Part shown: positions 53,800 to 64,000 of the stretch, in pieces
Numbering within the stretch: the stretch's first letter is position 1
How the letters are laid out: every line of letters starts with the position of its first letter
Assembly: GCA_015499995.1 (NCBI GenBank)
Contig: JADNRV010000096.1
Span: 124,001-188,000, forward strand
DNA length: 64,000 bases
DNA from: Flammula alnicola
Taxonomy: Eukaryota > Basidiomycota > Agaricomycetes > Agaricales > Strophariaceae
Direction of reading: 5' to 3'
Notes under the pieces: generated by a model
The model's database searches: none
What the model was told of the DNA's origin: nothing
What the model saw: only the letters and a program-made list of their open reading frames with translations
Program-made: the position numbers and the translations under genes

Positions 53800-54944
53800 A
53801 CGATGTGAGCTCGAGGTGCAACTGCACCCCCCACACCACCACGAGCGACACGAGAAGCATGAGCACGAGGAGGACTGTGTCCTGGAGGGAGAGAGGGAAC
53901 AAGATGAAGAAGATTTGGAGAGGATGGACGAGAGCACACTGCTGAATGGGGTTGGAGAAGACGGAGGCCGAGGTCGATGTGGAGGCGGAGGCGGAGGAGC
54001 AGGAGAGGAGGCAGGCGGAGGCGGAGGAGCAGGAGAGGAGGCGGGTGGAGGATCTGGGTGTGGGCAGACCGCGAATGCCTGACCCTACGTGGATGGATCT
54101 GCGTGATCCTGCCCGAGCATCACTCCTCGGCAGTGGACCACGACGGTCGTCCATGACATCTCCGTTATCGCATGTATCTTCGTCTGAGCTGTGAGGGATG
54201 GACAATGTCTATGAGCAGGTGCGGAATCTTTCGAAGCAATGGAAAGGAGTCGCTGGTGGAGATGATGGCCAAGTGGAAAAAGTCCGTCGAGGGCCAATGG
54301 GGCACCGTGCAGGAAGAATGGACCCAAGAGGAGTGGGAAGCAGAGTCATGCCTGGTCGATACAGGGCTCGAGAAGATGGCCACGCTGCAGATGACACTTG
54401 CCAGCCAGCTGCAGCAGCATATACAGCAACACTCGATGCTGATACATGGGATGGGCAATGGGGATGCGATCAAGCCCAATGGCGGGCTGGTGACGCCCCC
54501 CAGTTCGATGTCGCAGTCAAGCGATAGTGGAAGGTATCGAGGAGGTCTGGGGCCAGCTCGAGGGCTCGGGCAGCATCGAGAGTGAGCAGTGGGTCAAAGG
54601 AGGAGGGCGAAGGCGACGACGTGGACACGGACGCTACACTCATGTCGTTTACGGAGGACGATGTCGTGGGCGGCTCGAAGCATGGCATCGTGTGTGCACT
54701 GGACTTCGTAGCTGCTACCGCTGCAGCCTCCGCCGGCGGGGTGCATCAGGCTCAAGCCGCCGCCCGCATGCTGGCCACGCCTGAGCCATCGATGTACAAG
54801 CTCTCTGCATCCGTGGACTCACTTGATACCTCTACGGCAGGATCACCACAAGGCAAAGGCCTCGTCACGGCCCCTGCGACATGCATGAATTCCCAAGATG
54901 TGGCAGGTCTCTTCGGGCTCTTCAGTTATTGTAGTTTACAATGA
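53800..54944 (+). pseudogene. Degenerate coding-like sequence in the CACTA element, probably captured
   Basis: GC-rich sequence with coding-like composition but no continuous frame. Recognisable stretches include a Gly/Glu-rich repeat (53985-54050, GGGGGAGEEAGGG), KWKKSVEGQWGTVQEEWTQE with LEKMATLQMTLASQLQQH (about 54270-54420, coiled-coil-like), and FTEDDVVGGSKHGIVCALDF (about 54650-54710). The frame changes several times. The parent gene is not recognised. Its place beside the URA2 fragment suggests another transduplicated host gene. Confidence 0.45.
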
Positions 54945-55049
54945 TAAATATGTATATATTTATGTTTTTATAATCTGTGTGATAAGACCCAATGCTCAAC
55001 AGTCTATGTTGATTGAAGAGAAGAAAAGAATAGGAAAAACCAAAAAAAA

Positions 55050-56689
55050 TCATTCATCCTCCTCATCCTCTTCGTCCTCGTCCTCGTCCTCATCTGAGTC
55101 TTCGTCATCCGAGTCATCACCATCTCCATTCTCCCACTTCGCGAGCTCCTGCAATTCTTCCTCGGTGGGCAGATTGTACATCTTCAGGACTTTCTTGCCA
55201 AAAGTCGATGCAAATTCGACATCTGACAGGTTCTTCCACTTTGCACAATCTGCCCATGTCTTACAGTGCTCCGCCAAAGGCAGTGCAACCTTGACACCAT
55301 TCTTGGCAATGATATGGGCATGCTCGCGGAGCGTCAAGTCATTATTCCAGTACGTGGGGCTAAACCAGTCGATAGGTACCTCGGATGGCAGAGCTTGGAA
55401 CTTGGACTCCCTTGGAACCTGGGGCTCTTCACGACGTCGTTCAGCCCTAGATTATATGGTAAGTTAAAGAACAATGGAGAGCATACAAGAAATTCACCAG
55501 TGAGGACTACCTCTCTTGCTTCTAGCCATGCGCTGATGCTGGAGATCTGCCATTCTAAAAAAATTCTTGACTTTTGTTGATCGGCCATGCTTCTGCGTGA
55601 TGAGGTAACTTCCGCTCTCGGAGTCGAATTCCTCGTCAGAATGTGCCTCGGTTTCATTAGCAAGAGCAACAACAAGGGCATTGAACCCCTGTGCTTTCAG
55701 GACGTCAACTCGGCTGTGGGCGAGCTATGAAAATTTGTTACTCCAATTTCCTAACTGATGAGATAAACACGGTGGCATACGTACCTTGCTCCGGTGTTTA
55801 TACGCATTCATATTACTCTTGAGTTTGGCAACACTCTGAGGTTTCTTCTGCTCCAGCCTGGCAATGTCGTGCATATATGCATGGACAAAATTCCGGTAGA
55901 GTTTCCGTATAAAGCGGTTGTCCTTAGCGAATGATAGATTATTTCCGACGTGAGTGTACCCAAAGTTTGTCGAGACCTGTCTGAATGTTTTGAGAGCAAT
56001 CTCCTCATGGAGCCCATTGTACAATGACGTCGGATTGCGGCTCAGAACATCAGGCGCCCAACGACCAAGTTCAGCACATGCCACAGTGCCGAACATGAAG
56101 AGAAGATCAGATTCTTCCATGCGTCGAATGTTATTTGAGATGGTGCCATTTTCTGGTAGAGAGCATAGCAGACGCTCCACTCTGGCATGAGCATCATCGA
56201 CATTGTTGGCATGCTCATCCAGGGAAGTAGTGACCGTACACTTCACTTGTGCGTGGGAGGAGAAATGTCTTCTGAACGACAACTTCATGTCATCGTTGAC
56301 CACCGGCGGGATCATATTCTGGTCTGGCAGACCCCAGAGAATACAGACATGGAGCTCAAGTGCCAGCTAGACAAAAAATTGTTGATGTAAACTTAATATC
56401 GAAAAAGCTGAGACGTGCACGGCACCTTGGTCTCCTTTGCCTCTTTCGGTATTTCATCTTTACTCAAATGCCAATCACTTGGCCGTTTGGGCTTCTTGTG
56501 TTTCTTTGAGCAGCCAGTGTGAGATTTCTTTGCGCGCGATGAGCGATTGGAGGTGTCGCTGTTTGCTCTCTTGTGTTTAGGCCTAGAGCCTGAGGCGGCA
56601 AGCTGTGGCTGTGTAGCGCTGAGCGTCTGCTGAGAGGGGCCATCCATTTGAACATCTGGGCCATCCGAGCTGGTAGGGATGTCTGCCAT
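55050..56689 (-). CDS. CACTA-element accessory protein
   Basis: Starts at ATG 56689 on the minus strand (MADIPTSSDGPDVQMDGPSQ) with a basic Ser/Lys-rich part (SRPKHKRANSDTSNRSSRAK, KKHKKPKRPSDW). After introns come MIPPVVNDDMKLSFRRHFSS, EESDLLFMFGTVACAELGRW, NNLSFAKDNRFIRKLYRNFV and KPQSVAKLKSNMNAYKHRSK; then, downstream, ARVDVLKAQGFNALVVALAN-like sequence, FRMADLQHQRMARSKR, LREHAHIIAKNGVKVALPLA and an acidic tail ending at TGA 55050-55052. Introns are short with normal ends. No lesion was noticed. It is the second, oppositely oriented gene of the element, like TnpA-type partners in other CACTA elements, but the family is not recognised and the role is inferred from position only. Confidence 0.62.
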
Positions 56690-56926
56690 AGCAGAACAGC
56701 AAAGGATGTGGTACAAGTCAAAGGATAATCGTCCTTGATTTTCGCAAGGCAAGACTCATGTTGTGCGTGGCCTCGTTGCATGGCCAACATGTCCCTTGGC
56801 ACGTCATGTCGCGCTCGCCCTTTGTCTTTTGCAAAATGAGAGTCAAGCATGTGACCGAGAAAATGTCACGCGCATGTTATCGGAACTCAATCGATATTAT
56901 CATTGACATTTGTCATACATCCGAAA

Positions 56927-57002
56927 TCAACCGCCAGCCCACTGCCAGCCAACTGCCTTAAGGGCAGTTGATTTTCGACTGCCCTATGGTTTGCCCCTTG
57001 TG
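56927..57002 (-). repeat. Right terminal inverted repeat, CACTA element
   Basis: Reverse complement begins CACAAGGGGCAAACC and matches 47439-47514 at 69 of 76 positions; TGA duplication follows. Confidence 0.93.
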
Positions 57003-59360
57003 TGAAAGCGCACCTTGAAGGTTACTGAGGGGCCCCGCGGAAAACAAAGTCCTCCTATGTTGCAACTACAGTCGTTCCCGCAATCAAAGAGACTTGGAAG
57101 GGCCGATATGACAAAAAGAATATAAAAAAGGACCGCACGATAAAAAAGGAGTGGGAAAAAAAGAAATATGTGAGCGTCAGTCAGTGTCTGGGGAGCTACT
57201 CTGATTCGGGCCCGCAGCAAATATTTACCTGGTTTGGGAACCATGCAGCCACCAAGCGCGGATTGAAGATCCCAGGATTCAACTTGAACGCCACATTTGA
57301 TACCGTGGTTCAGGCAAAAAAGAAGATGGAGATCCAGGAGGAGGCTAGGTGACTGTCCGGTGGCAGCGAAGATACGAAGAAATGGTTTCCCTACTACCAG
57401 ACTGCCAAGAAGTCGATCAAGGAGACATTGTCGGAGGCCGAGCGAGAGGAGTATGAACGGGAGGTGGAAGAATGGAAGACCGCAGGCATTCCAAAGGAAG
57501 TCCAAGCTGAGTGAGTAAGCCGGTGCCCACACCTCGGTGGCCGAGACTAATCCATTCAGGACGGCGTCCCGCCATGGCAAGAAACTTATTCACAAAATGG
57601 ACCAGCTGAAGTGGAAAAGCATGAGAATGAGAACATTTTCCTTTGAATGCCACTATAATACTGAGGGGAAGATGTCATATTCTGTGTAAGTCTATACCAA
57701 TATTATTTTATCAACCAGGCTTAAACTTGTAGTCAGTTTTGATACACAGAGTTTAGTGGTCGACGGCACATTGTCGACTCCAGCGGACCCGAATTCCACC
57801 GGATACCGTGGGGTCAGACAAGTTCCTACATTTTCCCAATATGATCCCACGGCATACCAAGTGATGAAGAAGGCTTACCTGAAGTATATCAAGCACATAG
57901 CCTCAATTGAAAAAGAAACAGCACCCGCGGCGAATACAGTGACCAACTTCACCATGGCAGATCTCAAGTGCGAGCCCTCGGGCCTCCCGCGGCTGCCAGA
58001 TCCAATTTGGAATTTGAACAGCATTGAAACAAATATCACACAGCAACAAATCATTTGCGCATATGTGGCCAAGCATTATAGTAAGTAGCACTAGCATGAA
58101 AGAACAACTGAAAGCTTACCCGGTGGTGTAGATCTGGCTACAGGAAAGAACAGGCCCATTCCATATAAAGCAATCCTTCCAACATGGACTGAATTTGTAC
58201 TGCCAATCTACCTGCCATGTAGCATTCCCTTGAAGGATCCCAGCAAATATATCAGTAACGAAATGCATCAGATTCTGAAACTATGGAGGAATCGACAGGA
58301 ACAGGGAGAAATTGCATTCAAATTTGATTGCATCGTGGGCGAAGATAAGCTGCCCGAGGACGTTGACTACCCCATGGGTCTGTTTCATAATATGGTATCC
58401 CCAGGGCCGTGATATTCAAGTGTTCCCAGGGAGAGTGTTGCAATAAACCAACCGCATAAATCGACCTTCACTTCGGCCACACCCAGCGATTCTGAGGATG
58501 AGGAAGATCAAGATGAACTACCATTCAAGAAACATAGGGCTGCATGCTCAGATGATGACAGCGATGAAGGGGCGCAGCCCGAAGTCATGTCAGTGGATAA
58601 TGACAAGAGTACTGGACAAGATAAGGATAATAGCCAAGATGAGCAGAGTGAAGATACAGAGACTCATCAGGCCGAGGGCACAGGACTGTCCAAATCAAGG
58701 CATCCAATGGCAGCAAAGCCTCCTCAGGGCCATCTACTTGTTACGCCTCGGGGTGCCCAAGGTGACCACTCTCAGGACTTTGGTTTCAGTCCAACTCTTC
58801 AAGGGTCATCTCCAGTGGCTCCGAACAACAGGTCTCGGCCACCAGTTAGACGAGCGCCAGTGCACCGCCGGATTTTATTGATCCCAGAACCCAGTAATGC
58901 ATCAACACCGGCACCCGAAGAGCAGCCGCGTGCACTTCGATCAAAGACGAAAGCCGAGGCAGCAGCCCAAAACGCACAGTCCAAGACTAATGCACATACC
59001 GGCACTGAGGGGGCTATGAAAACATGCTCCAAGGCCAGGGGGAGCCCATCAAAAACACGGGCCAAAAAGACTTAGTCAAACTATTCATATTTTGTAGTCA
59101 CAATTCAATCTTGAATTATCTCTTAGATCACACTTTGGGGGAGGCAAGATCTCAAATTAAACATTATAAAAAACATATAAAGCAGTCAAAAAAAAATGGG
59201 GCCCACAGCAAGTGCATATGTGGTCGAAGGGCCACGGGCCCCGAGGGCAGCAAGGTCAATACATCTACAAAAAAGAGGCCAACATCGAAGGTGCAAGGTC
59301 ACCGAGGGGAGTACACCAAGGGGACAAGGGAGGCAAGAAGACTACCTAAAACTACCCACT

Positions 59361-61594
59361 CTAAACCTTCTTGGCAGCAGGCTTTGGCTTCCGAATAGTT
59401 CCCTTCACCTTCGAGGGACCTGCTTTCACAGGCGAGTGTTGTGGTTTGGCCTTCTTCGGGGCCGCTTGCTCCACATTCTCCTCGCCGTCCCCTCGGCCCT
59501 TGCGCTTCTTCGACTTCACCTCCTCCTCTGGTTCGGACTCCTCACTCGAATCGACCCCTGGTGGAAGGGCATTCACCTTCGTGCAGTTCCGTGTACGGTC
59601 AGCCACCACCGAATGGATGACTGCCTCTTTGTCAGCTTCTTCGATGTGTGGTGCTCTCAATGTGCTCGACGCTGGGCCACCGACGGGCTTTTGAGAGGTG
59701 ATGGGCCAAGGAGAGGGGGAGTGGCCTGTGGCCGCAGGGATGGGTGTGACTGGTGGTGTCGATCCAGCAGGAATATCACCCTCTTCTTCACTGTCACTGA
59801 CTGGGGGGCCCTTTCAACGGGGTTCGGTGAGGAGCCGTGGAGTTGACTCCTTCGGTGCAGGCAAAGGTGTTGTGGGGGCTCAGTGGCCATGGTGGGTCAA
59901 GGGGGTGTTTAGGGCTGTGGAGTAGCCTTAGGGGGTGGGGGCGTATTGGAGGGTGGGGGTGTATGATGCTGAGGTGTCACCTTTTTGCTGGAGGGAGGGG
60001 GGCGGGAGAGGCATTTGAGCCTGAGGTGTCACCTTTCTTGGTGGTGTTTGAGGCCGCGCGGGGGACAGCGCTGGGGCTGACCCAACAGCTGTGAGGCCCA
60101 GGATGAGCTCCTTGAGCTCACCCTGCCCCTTGGCATCGTAAGCCGTCCTCAAGTGGAGGGTGGTGCAGATCCCTTCGCAACTTCCTGTGCTCCTCCTGTG
60201 TTGCTTGAACAGTCTGAAGGAGCTCAACGAGGAGCTCTCCCAGGGTTGTTGGCCCTTTGGGGTTCTCACCAGAAGTCCCTACCCTTGGAACACCATCGGC
60301 ACGAGAGGGGGCAGGGCTGAGCAAGTCAGCGAGGTGATCGAGAGTGGTCGCGAGGTCGACGATGATGGGGCCCGAGGAATGCCCATTGGGGAGACACCCA
60401 ATCTTGCGCACCTTGCACTGCCAGCAAGCCTTCAGACCTGCTTTCTTGATGGCCTCGGGCATCCAGAGGCACCGCTGGCTGTTCTTCATGCAGTGGATGC
60501 ACTTTTCCTCCAGCTCAAGGCAGTCAGAAGGAGGGGCCTCGGGGCGGGTCTGTGCCGCTTTTTTTGCCTCTGCATGTGCCTGTGCATGCTCCAGTGGGCG
60601 TGTCTCATTGTCTGACCCCTCGGCCTCGTCAGTGTCCACCATGCTATTTGCCTTCGACTTCGGCTTGGCCTTGGCCTTGGCTTTACCCTTGCTCTTCTTC
60701 TCGTCTTCGTTGGCCAAGCTCTCCACCGTCGGCTTCGAGGTGATCCTCTGCTTGGTCACCTTCGGCGCCTTCTGCTTGTCAACCTTTGGCGGCTTTCCCT
60801 CCTTGCTCCCTCTACTCAGTGCCGGCATCCGCTCAGTATCCTCCCCACAACTCTTCTTTGTCCCCTGGGCCTTCGGCCCATCCTTCACCTGCGGGTGTTT
60901 GCTACTCTCCTCTTCTTCTTCACTCAACTCTGACTCCTCAGCCTCCACCGCCTTCGCTTTCCCCTTCACCTTTCCCCTCGCCTTCACCTCGGCGTCCTTC
61001 TCCTGTCTTTTCTTGCTCTCTTTCTCCTTCTGCGCATGCCCTTTGGCTCCCTTTTGCTTCGCCTTCTTATCCTCTGGCCCCTTGGTCCTCTCCTTTCATC
61101 TCTGCACACTCTCCTTCTCCTCCTCACCCTTGGCCTCTCTCATCTTGTCCTCCCGGTGGTCGATGCCCGCGGCACCTCAGTACTTCGCCCTGACACCTTG
61201 TTCCCCTTCACAGCCTTCCAGTCCTCAAACTTCTCCCTGTACCTCTTCATCTTCTTGAACTCCGCGCATAGCCTGATGGTGCCGTTGGGCAGTTGTGCCT
61301 GGCCCTTGATAAATACCTGGACAAGGAAGTCCAGGAGGCGAAACTCGTCCGCAGGGCACTTGTGAACCACCAGCGCTTTGTTTGCTTCATCCTAGGGGAT
61401 ACACTGTTACTATCAAATGGAATATAATGAAACCTCAGACTTACCAGGGCAAGGTACAACCCCTTCTGGTTCCTGTCAAACCCCTCCTTGTCGTCCGTGT
61501 CGAGGTAGCGCGTAACGCGCGCCTCAAATCCGTCAGCCAAATGGTGTGTGTCCACCTCAGACACGTTGGGTTGTGGGATTGTGGTGGACAGCAT
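59361..61594 (-). pseudogene. Zn-cluster-like, Lys/Glu-rich protein with frame breaks
   Basis: Starts MLSTTIPQPNVSEVDTHHLA at 61594; exon 1 ends GLYLAL at a GTAAGT donor near 61444 and exon 2 begins DEANKALVVHKCPADEFRLL, followed by IRLCAEFKKMKRYREKFEDW. A long Lys/Glu-rich linker follows, with TGA at complement 61097-61099 between SVQR and KERTKGPEDKK, another possible CGA loss. Near 60450-60560 lies a cysteine cluster, EEKCIHCMKNSQRCLWMPEA and LKACWQCKVRKIGC, with CxxCx6C and CxxCx4C spacing like fungal zinc-cluster proteins of this group. Downstream the likely frame changes at least twice (ELKELILGLTAVGSA, then NALPPGVDSSEESEPEEE and a basic tail ending KPAAKKV with TAG-type stop at 59361). 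It may bind DNA; no family name can be given. The number of frame breaks suggests decay, although unrecognised introns could explain some. Confidence 0.55.
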
Positions 61595-61820
61595 GGTGTA
61601 TAATGGAGGGGTGGGGATCAAATTGGGAGTGGATGGGATGTCAGTGGAGGACGTTGGATGGAGATGGTAGTGGTAATGAAGAGAGCGCTCAAAATGAACT
61701 TGTCCAATTTCAACCATGTACAAACAAACACAACATGTGTCATGTGACCTGCCCAGGCTCTGATAAAGGCTACTGATCGATAATGAGATCAGTCAACTTG
61801 CCTTTATGCTCCACTCATCC

Positions 61821-63191
61821 ATGTCTAAGAATTTCTCCAGACGTTCAGCAGCAGCACGCGAGGTGTCTCCAGCTGTGGAGAGAGCCAGTATGTTGCTCTC
61901 AATTGCTGGCAATCAAGCAGGCAATCAACAGTCACACCCCACAAACACTATGCATCGCAGGATTATCAACACCGGTGAAGGCTCACCCTTGTTGACTTTA
62001 TCCAATGCTTTGGACAAGTTAAGCATACCACCACTGAAGAAGCCCGTCAAGCCCACCGGGGCTGAGGGACGTGTAGCCAGCCAGCCATTCAAGCTCAACC
62101 CGTGCTCCACACTCCCTCTCTCTTCCGACTCAGACTCCGATTCTGGGCCCGAGTCGACAGCAGGCCGTGAACCTACTGGGGCCGAGGAATATCATACCGA
62201 GGGCCCCGAAACTGTACCCAACTTAGCCAGCCAACCCTTTACACTAATCCCACGGTCAGAGATTATAGTGTCATCTGGCTCGGAGGCTGAAATCGGCCCC
62301 GAGGGAATACTATGCAGCCAGCCTTTTGCATTGATCCCTCGGGGCGGGCATGCTATTAATATGTCCGACTCTGATTCAAATCAGCAGCCCGAGGCCAGCC
62401 AGCCATTCACACTAGTTGACCGAGTTTAGGTCTCATCTGGTAACGATGTCTCCTCACTTGGTCTTTCACAAACTCACAGACAACAATCAGATGAATCATC
62501 ACATGATGCCCCTTCTGTTATCGATGTTCGTAAATCATCGGATGCATTGCTTGGTAAGTCAGACTTTGCAATTTGCACCCACACCTGACATTGGACCAGG
62601 CGACAATGCCTCAGTTGCTGACCCACAGTCGCCCTTGGGCTCCACCCCCCAGCTACATTTACTGCACTCAATGAAGACCGAGCAGCTCGAGGCAATATTA
62701 GGTATGTCGTCTGCAGGTGTCAGCATACCGAGGCTGACTGACAACTCCATTAGGCAGCGACTCTGACTCTGAGGTGGGATCGAAGGGCAAGAATGTAGTG
62801 GTTAACAAGGGCTTTCAGGAGCTTGAGAACATGTCAGGCAGTAAGTGTCATATTGTACATTGTGGAGTCTAAGCTGATCACATTCTCAAGACACAGCTAT
62901 GTTTGGAGTAGGAAATATCCAACAGAGCTTCAGTGAGTCTTCCATTGTCCCAGTACCTGTCACTAGCTTACCTTTGATGATCAAGATTCCGAGGCTGGAC
63001 TGGCAGGGCCATCGGACCCTCCGGCATCTCTCACATGCCCACCCAAACCCTCTTGGGTTGAGGTGGTTGATGCCGTTATTGATGATGCCCATAGGCCAAA
63101 TACTTTTTTCAGACCACCCCCGGTGATAGGGCGCGGTGCGGTCCACCTGTGGAATTTTGCAATTTCCCAATCATTAGAACTATTACACTAG
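61821..63191 (+). pseudogene. Ser/Pro-rich protein with SQPF repeats
   Basis: ATG at 61821 gives MSKNFSRRSAAAREVSPAVE; an in-frame ATG lies at 61806. Four spaced repeats contain ASQPFKLNPC, ASQPFTLIPR, CSQPFALIPR and ASQPFTLVDR, each preceded by an acidic Ser/Asp/Glu stretch with GPE. The frame meets TAG at 62427-62429 and continues as VSSGNDVSSLGLSQTHRQQS, which parallels VSSGSEAEIGPE in the repeats, so a CAG-to-TAG change is likely. Later short exons give PTPDIGPGDNASVADPQSPL, SDSDSEVGSKGKNVVNKGFQ and DSEAGLAGPSDPPASLTCPP, ending NFAISQSLELLH with TAG at 63189-63191. The protein is largely disordered. No family was recognised. Confidence 0.5.
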
Positions 63192-63397
63192 GGTATCAAG
63201 GGTAGGCAGTATACCTCGTACTGGCCAACTAAGCAGATTGCACATGGGAAACCACATAATCCAGTACAACAGAAGTAACTAGCTACGGTCCAGAGGATCT
63301 AGCTAGTAAGCTCAGAAGTACATATAAAACAAGGTTAATGTTAAAGAAGCATGACCTCTGTGTGTAACTGCGAATCCAACAAGAGGCTTCAACTGGA
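63192..63397. other. Spacer before satellite
   Basis: No gene or repeat recognised apart from a small CTAGCTAG-like patch near 63280-63305. Confidence 0.35.
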
Positions 63398-64000
63398 GAA
63401 ACCCGCGTAGAATGAGAATCCCGAAGTCTTGTGGTGCACATAGTCTAAATATAGACTGGCCATTAGATGCGTCAATCTGGACATGCATGTCATGTGACCA
63501 GGAAAGCGGACATAGTCCAGATGCACCCACCTATGCATTACACACGTAGAATGACCCATTGCTAGGCTTAGTCCAGTGACACCAGAAACCCGCGTGGAAT
63601 GGGAGTCCAAAAGCGCTGTGGCGCACATAGGCTAAATATAGACCTGTCATTAAGTGCGCCTATCTGAACATGTATGACATGTGGCCAGAAAAGCGGACAC
63701 AGTGAAATGTGTGCACCTATGCATTATGCGCGTAAAACGCACCTATGCATTACATGCATAAAACGGCTCATTGCTAGGCTTAGTCCAGTTGCCGCCTAGA
63801 CTCCAGAAACACGCGGAAAAGCAATTTCTGCGGAAACCATTCTGTGGCTGTGTCAAGCCGAGATGGCAGAAACCCGCACCAAATGTTAGCCACTATGGTG
63901 TCCCGCAGCCGGCGTCGGTCTCTCAGTTTCCCGCGTAGACTCATAATCATGACACCGTGGACCAGTAACAGCAGAGCTATTATACGCGTAGAATCATATG
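63398..64000. repeat. Tandem satellite, 187-bp period, running off the window
   Basis: Units start with GAAACCCGCGTRGAATGRGA at 63398 and 63585 and a diverged copy (GAAACACGCGGAA) at 63806. The first spacing is 187 bp; the second is 221 bp because of a 34-bp internal duplication (GCACCTATGCATTA twice near 63706 and 63740). Units contain CTAAATATAGAC, GACATGTGGCC-like and CCATTGCTAGGCTTAGTCCA. The array may continue past 64000. Confidence 0.8.

Larger units (their letters stand above)
47439..57002 (+). mobile_element. CACTA (EnSpm/CMC) transposon with captured host gene DNA (9.56 kb)
   Basis: Bounded by 76-bp inverted repeats starting CACAAGGGGCAAACC and a 3-bp TGA duplication (47436-47438 and 57003-57005). 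A CAC start, 3-bp TSD and Tnp2-type transposase together identify a CACTA element. Contents in order: Tnp2 transposase (plus, 47678-50829, broken), GC-rich tandemly repeated DNA (50940-52690), part of a carbamoyl-phosphate synthase gene (52745-53790), further degenerate captured-looking sequence (53800-54944), and a minus-strand accessory gene (55050-56689). The subterminal motif GGGCAGTTGAAAATCAACTG is palindromic and recurs as GGCAGTTGG. Insertion was into a coding exon of the gene at 47318-59075. Confidence 0.88.
47318..59075 (+). pseudogene. Unknown gene split by the CACTA element
   Basis: The first exon (47318-47435) reads MTEPAPNESSGNLNDDGLAF and TPDSQIWTAKEKMI, where the CACTA element begins. 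Removing the element and one TGA duplication restores ILKAHLEGY. The protein then continues past a TGA (57026-57028) into GAPRKTKSSYVATTVVPAIK, ETWKGRYDKKNIKKDRTIKK and, after an intron, FTWFGNHAATKRGLKIPGFN. A second TGA (57350-57352) precedes LSGGSEDTKKWFPYYQTAKK. Later exons encode LVVDGTLSTPADPNSTGYRG, a long segment ending VAKHYS, IPYKAILPTWTEFVLPIYLP, and an acidic to basic C-terminus (SDSEDEEDQDELPFKKHRAA, RALRSKTKAEAAAQNAQSK) ending with TAG at 59073-59075. Both TGAs fit CGA decay. The family is not recognised. Size and composition suggest a nuclear protein of about 500 or more residues, typical of transposon-associated gene families in these fungi. Confidence 0.62.

Noticed and set aside
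6915..61099. UGA read as a sense codon, or selenocysteine/readthrough
   Set aside because: Several frames end properly at TGA (for example 24708 and 26439), the TGA sites are in decayed transposon-related genes, and internal repeats show CGA as the counterpart. Mutation is simpler.
1..64000. LTR retrotransposon, LINE or Helitron
   Set aside because: No reverse transcriptase, integrase, RNase H of retroelements, or Rep/helicase motifs were found, and no long direct terminal repeats were seen by eye.

Overview
The window reads as a repeat-rich, heterochromatin-like stretch of a mushroom-forming basidiomycete (Agaricomycetes) genome. Genes are split by introns of about 45-65 nt with consensus GT(A/G)NGT donors and CTRAY-like branch sites. 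Almost every recognisable protein belongs to families that are expanded or restricted in Agaricomycetes: KDZ-type transposases with CxC5/CxC6 cysteine clusters, a Plavaka transposase, Tnp2/CACTA transposase, PIF/Harbinger transposases, a TET/JBP-like 2-oxoglutarate oxygenase, and DUF6532-like and DUF6698-like proteins. These family names rest on remembered motifs, not on a search. No intact housekeeping gene, rRNA, reverse transcriptase or CRISPR array was seen.

Layout. 0.5-9.0 kb: a TET/JBP-like oxygenase gene broken by two different PIF/Harbinger transposons (1309-5158 in an intron, 5697-8838 in an exon). The first carries a nested 1.04-kb KDZ-type non-autonomous element (3182-4217). 9.3-17.2 kb: a decayed DUF6532-like gene and a multi-exon basic/coiled-coil gene whose 3' part is a tandem duplication of an AT-hook exon with GC-AG introns. 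18.2-22.7 kb: a Plavaka transposase on the minus strand with one nonsense codon. 23.2-26.4 kb: two tandem DUF6698-like genes. 26.4-31.3 kb: AT-rich DNA, then a CAG/CTG hairpin array (array A) with a satellite-like flank. 31.3-35.2 kb: the C-terminal part of a KDZ transposase and a repeat-protein pseudogene. 35.5-36.0 kb: a small intact four-exon gene.

36.1-42.4 kb: a probable autonomous KDZ element with palindromic subterminal repeats, a disordered/basic accessory protein and a KDZ transposase with CxC5/CxC6 clusters. 42.7-45.4 kb: a second hairpin array (B) between inverted copies of the satellite-like flank. 45.5-45.9 kb: a truncated KDZ-type element. 47.4-57.0 kb: a 9.56-kb CACTA element with 76-bp terminal inverted repeats and a 3-bp target duplication. 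It carries a broken Tnp2 transposase, a degenerate copy of part of the host carbamoyl-phosphate synthase (URA2/CAD-type) gene, other captured or duplicated DNA, and a minus-strand accessory gene, and it splits a gene lying at 47.3 and 57.0-59.1 kb. 59.4-63.2 kb: a minus-strand Zn-cluster-like gene and a plus-strand gene with SQPF repeats. 63.4-64.0 kb: a 187-bp satellite.

Two signals run through the window. First, transposons are nested in genes and in other transposons, and several junctions are clean enough to reconstruct (TSDs of TAA, TTA, ATACTGCC and TGA, with reading frame or intron restored in thought). Second, otherwise coherent reading frames are repeatedly cut by TGA where CGA is expected, which fits C-to-T decay at CpG in methylated repeats. 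The most unusual structure is the pair of arrays of about 60-bp units, each unit a (CAG)n-(CTG)n stem-loop, in which CGG in one arm is matched by CCG in the other.
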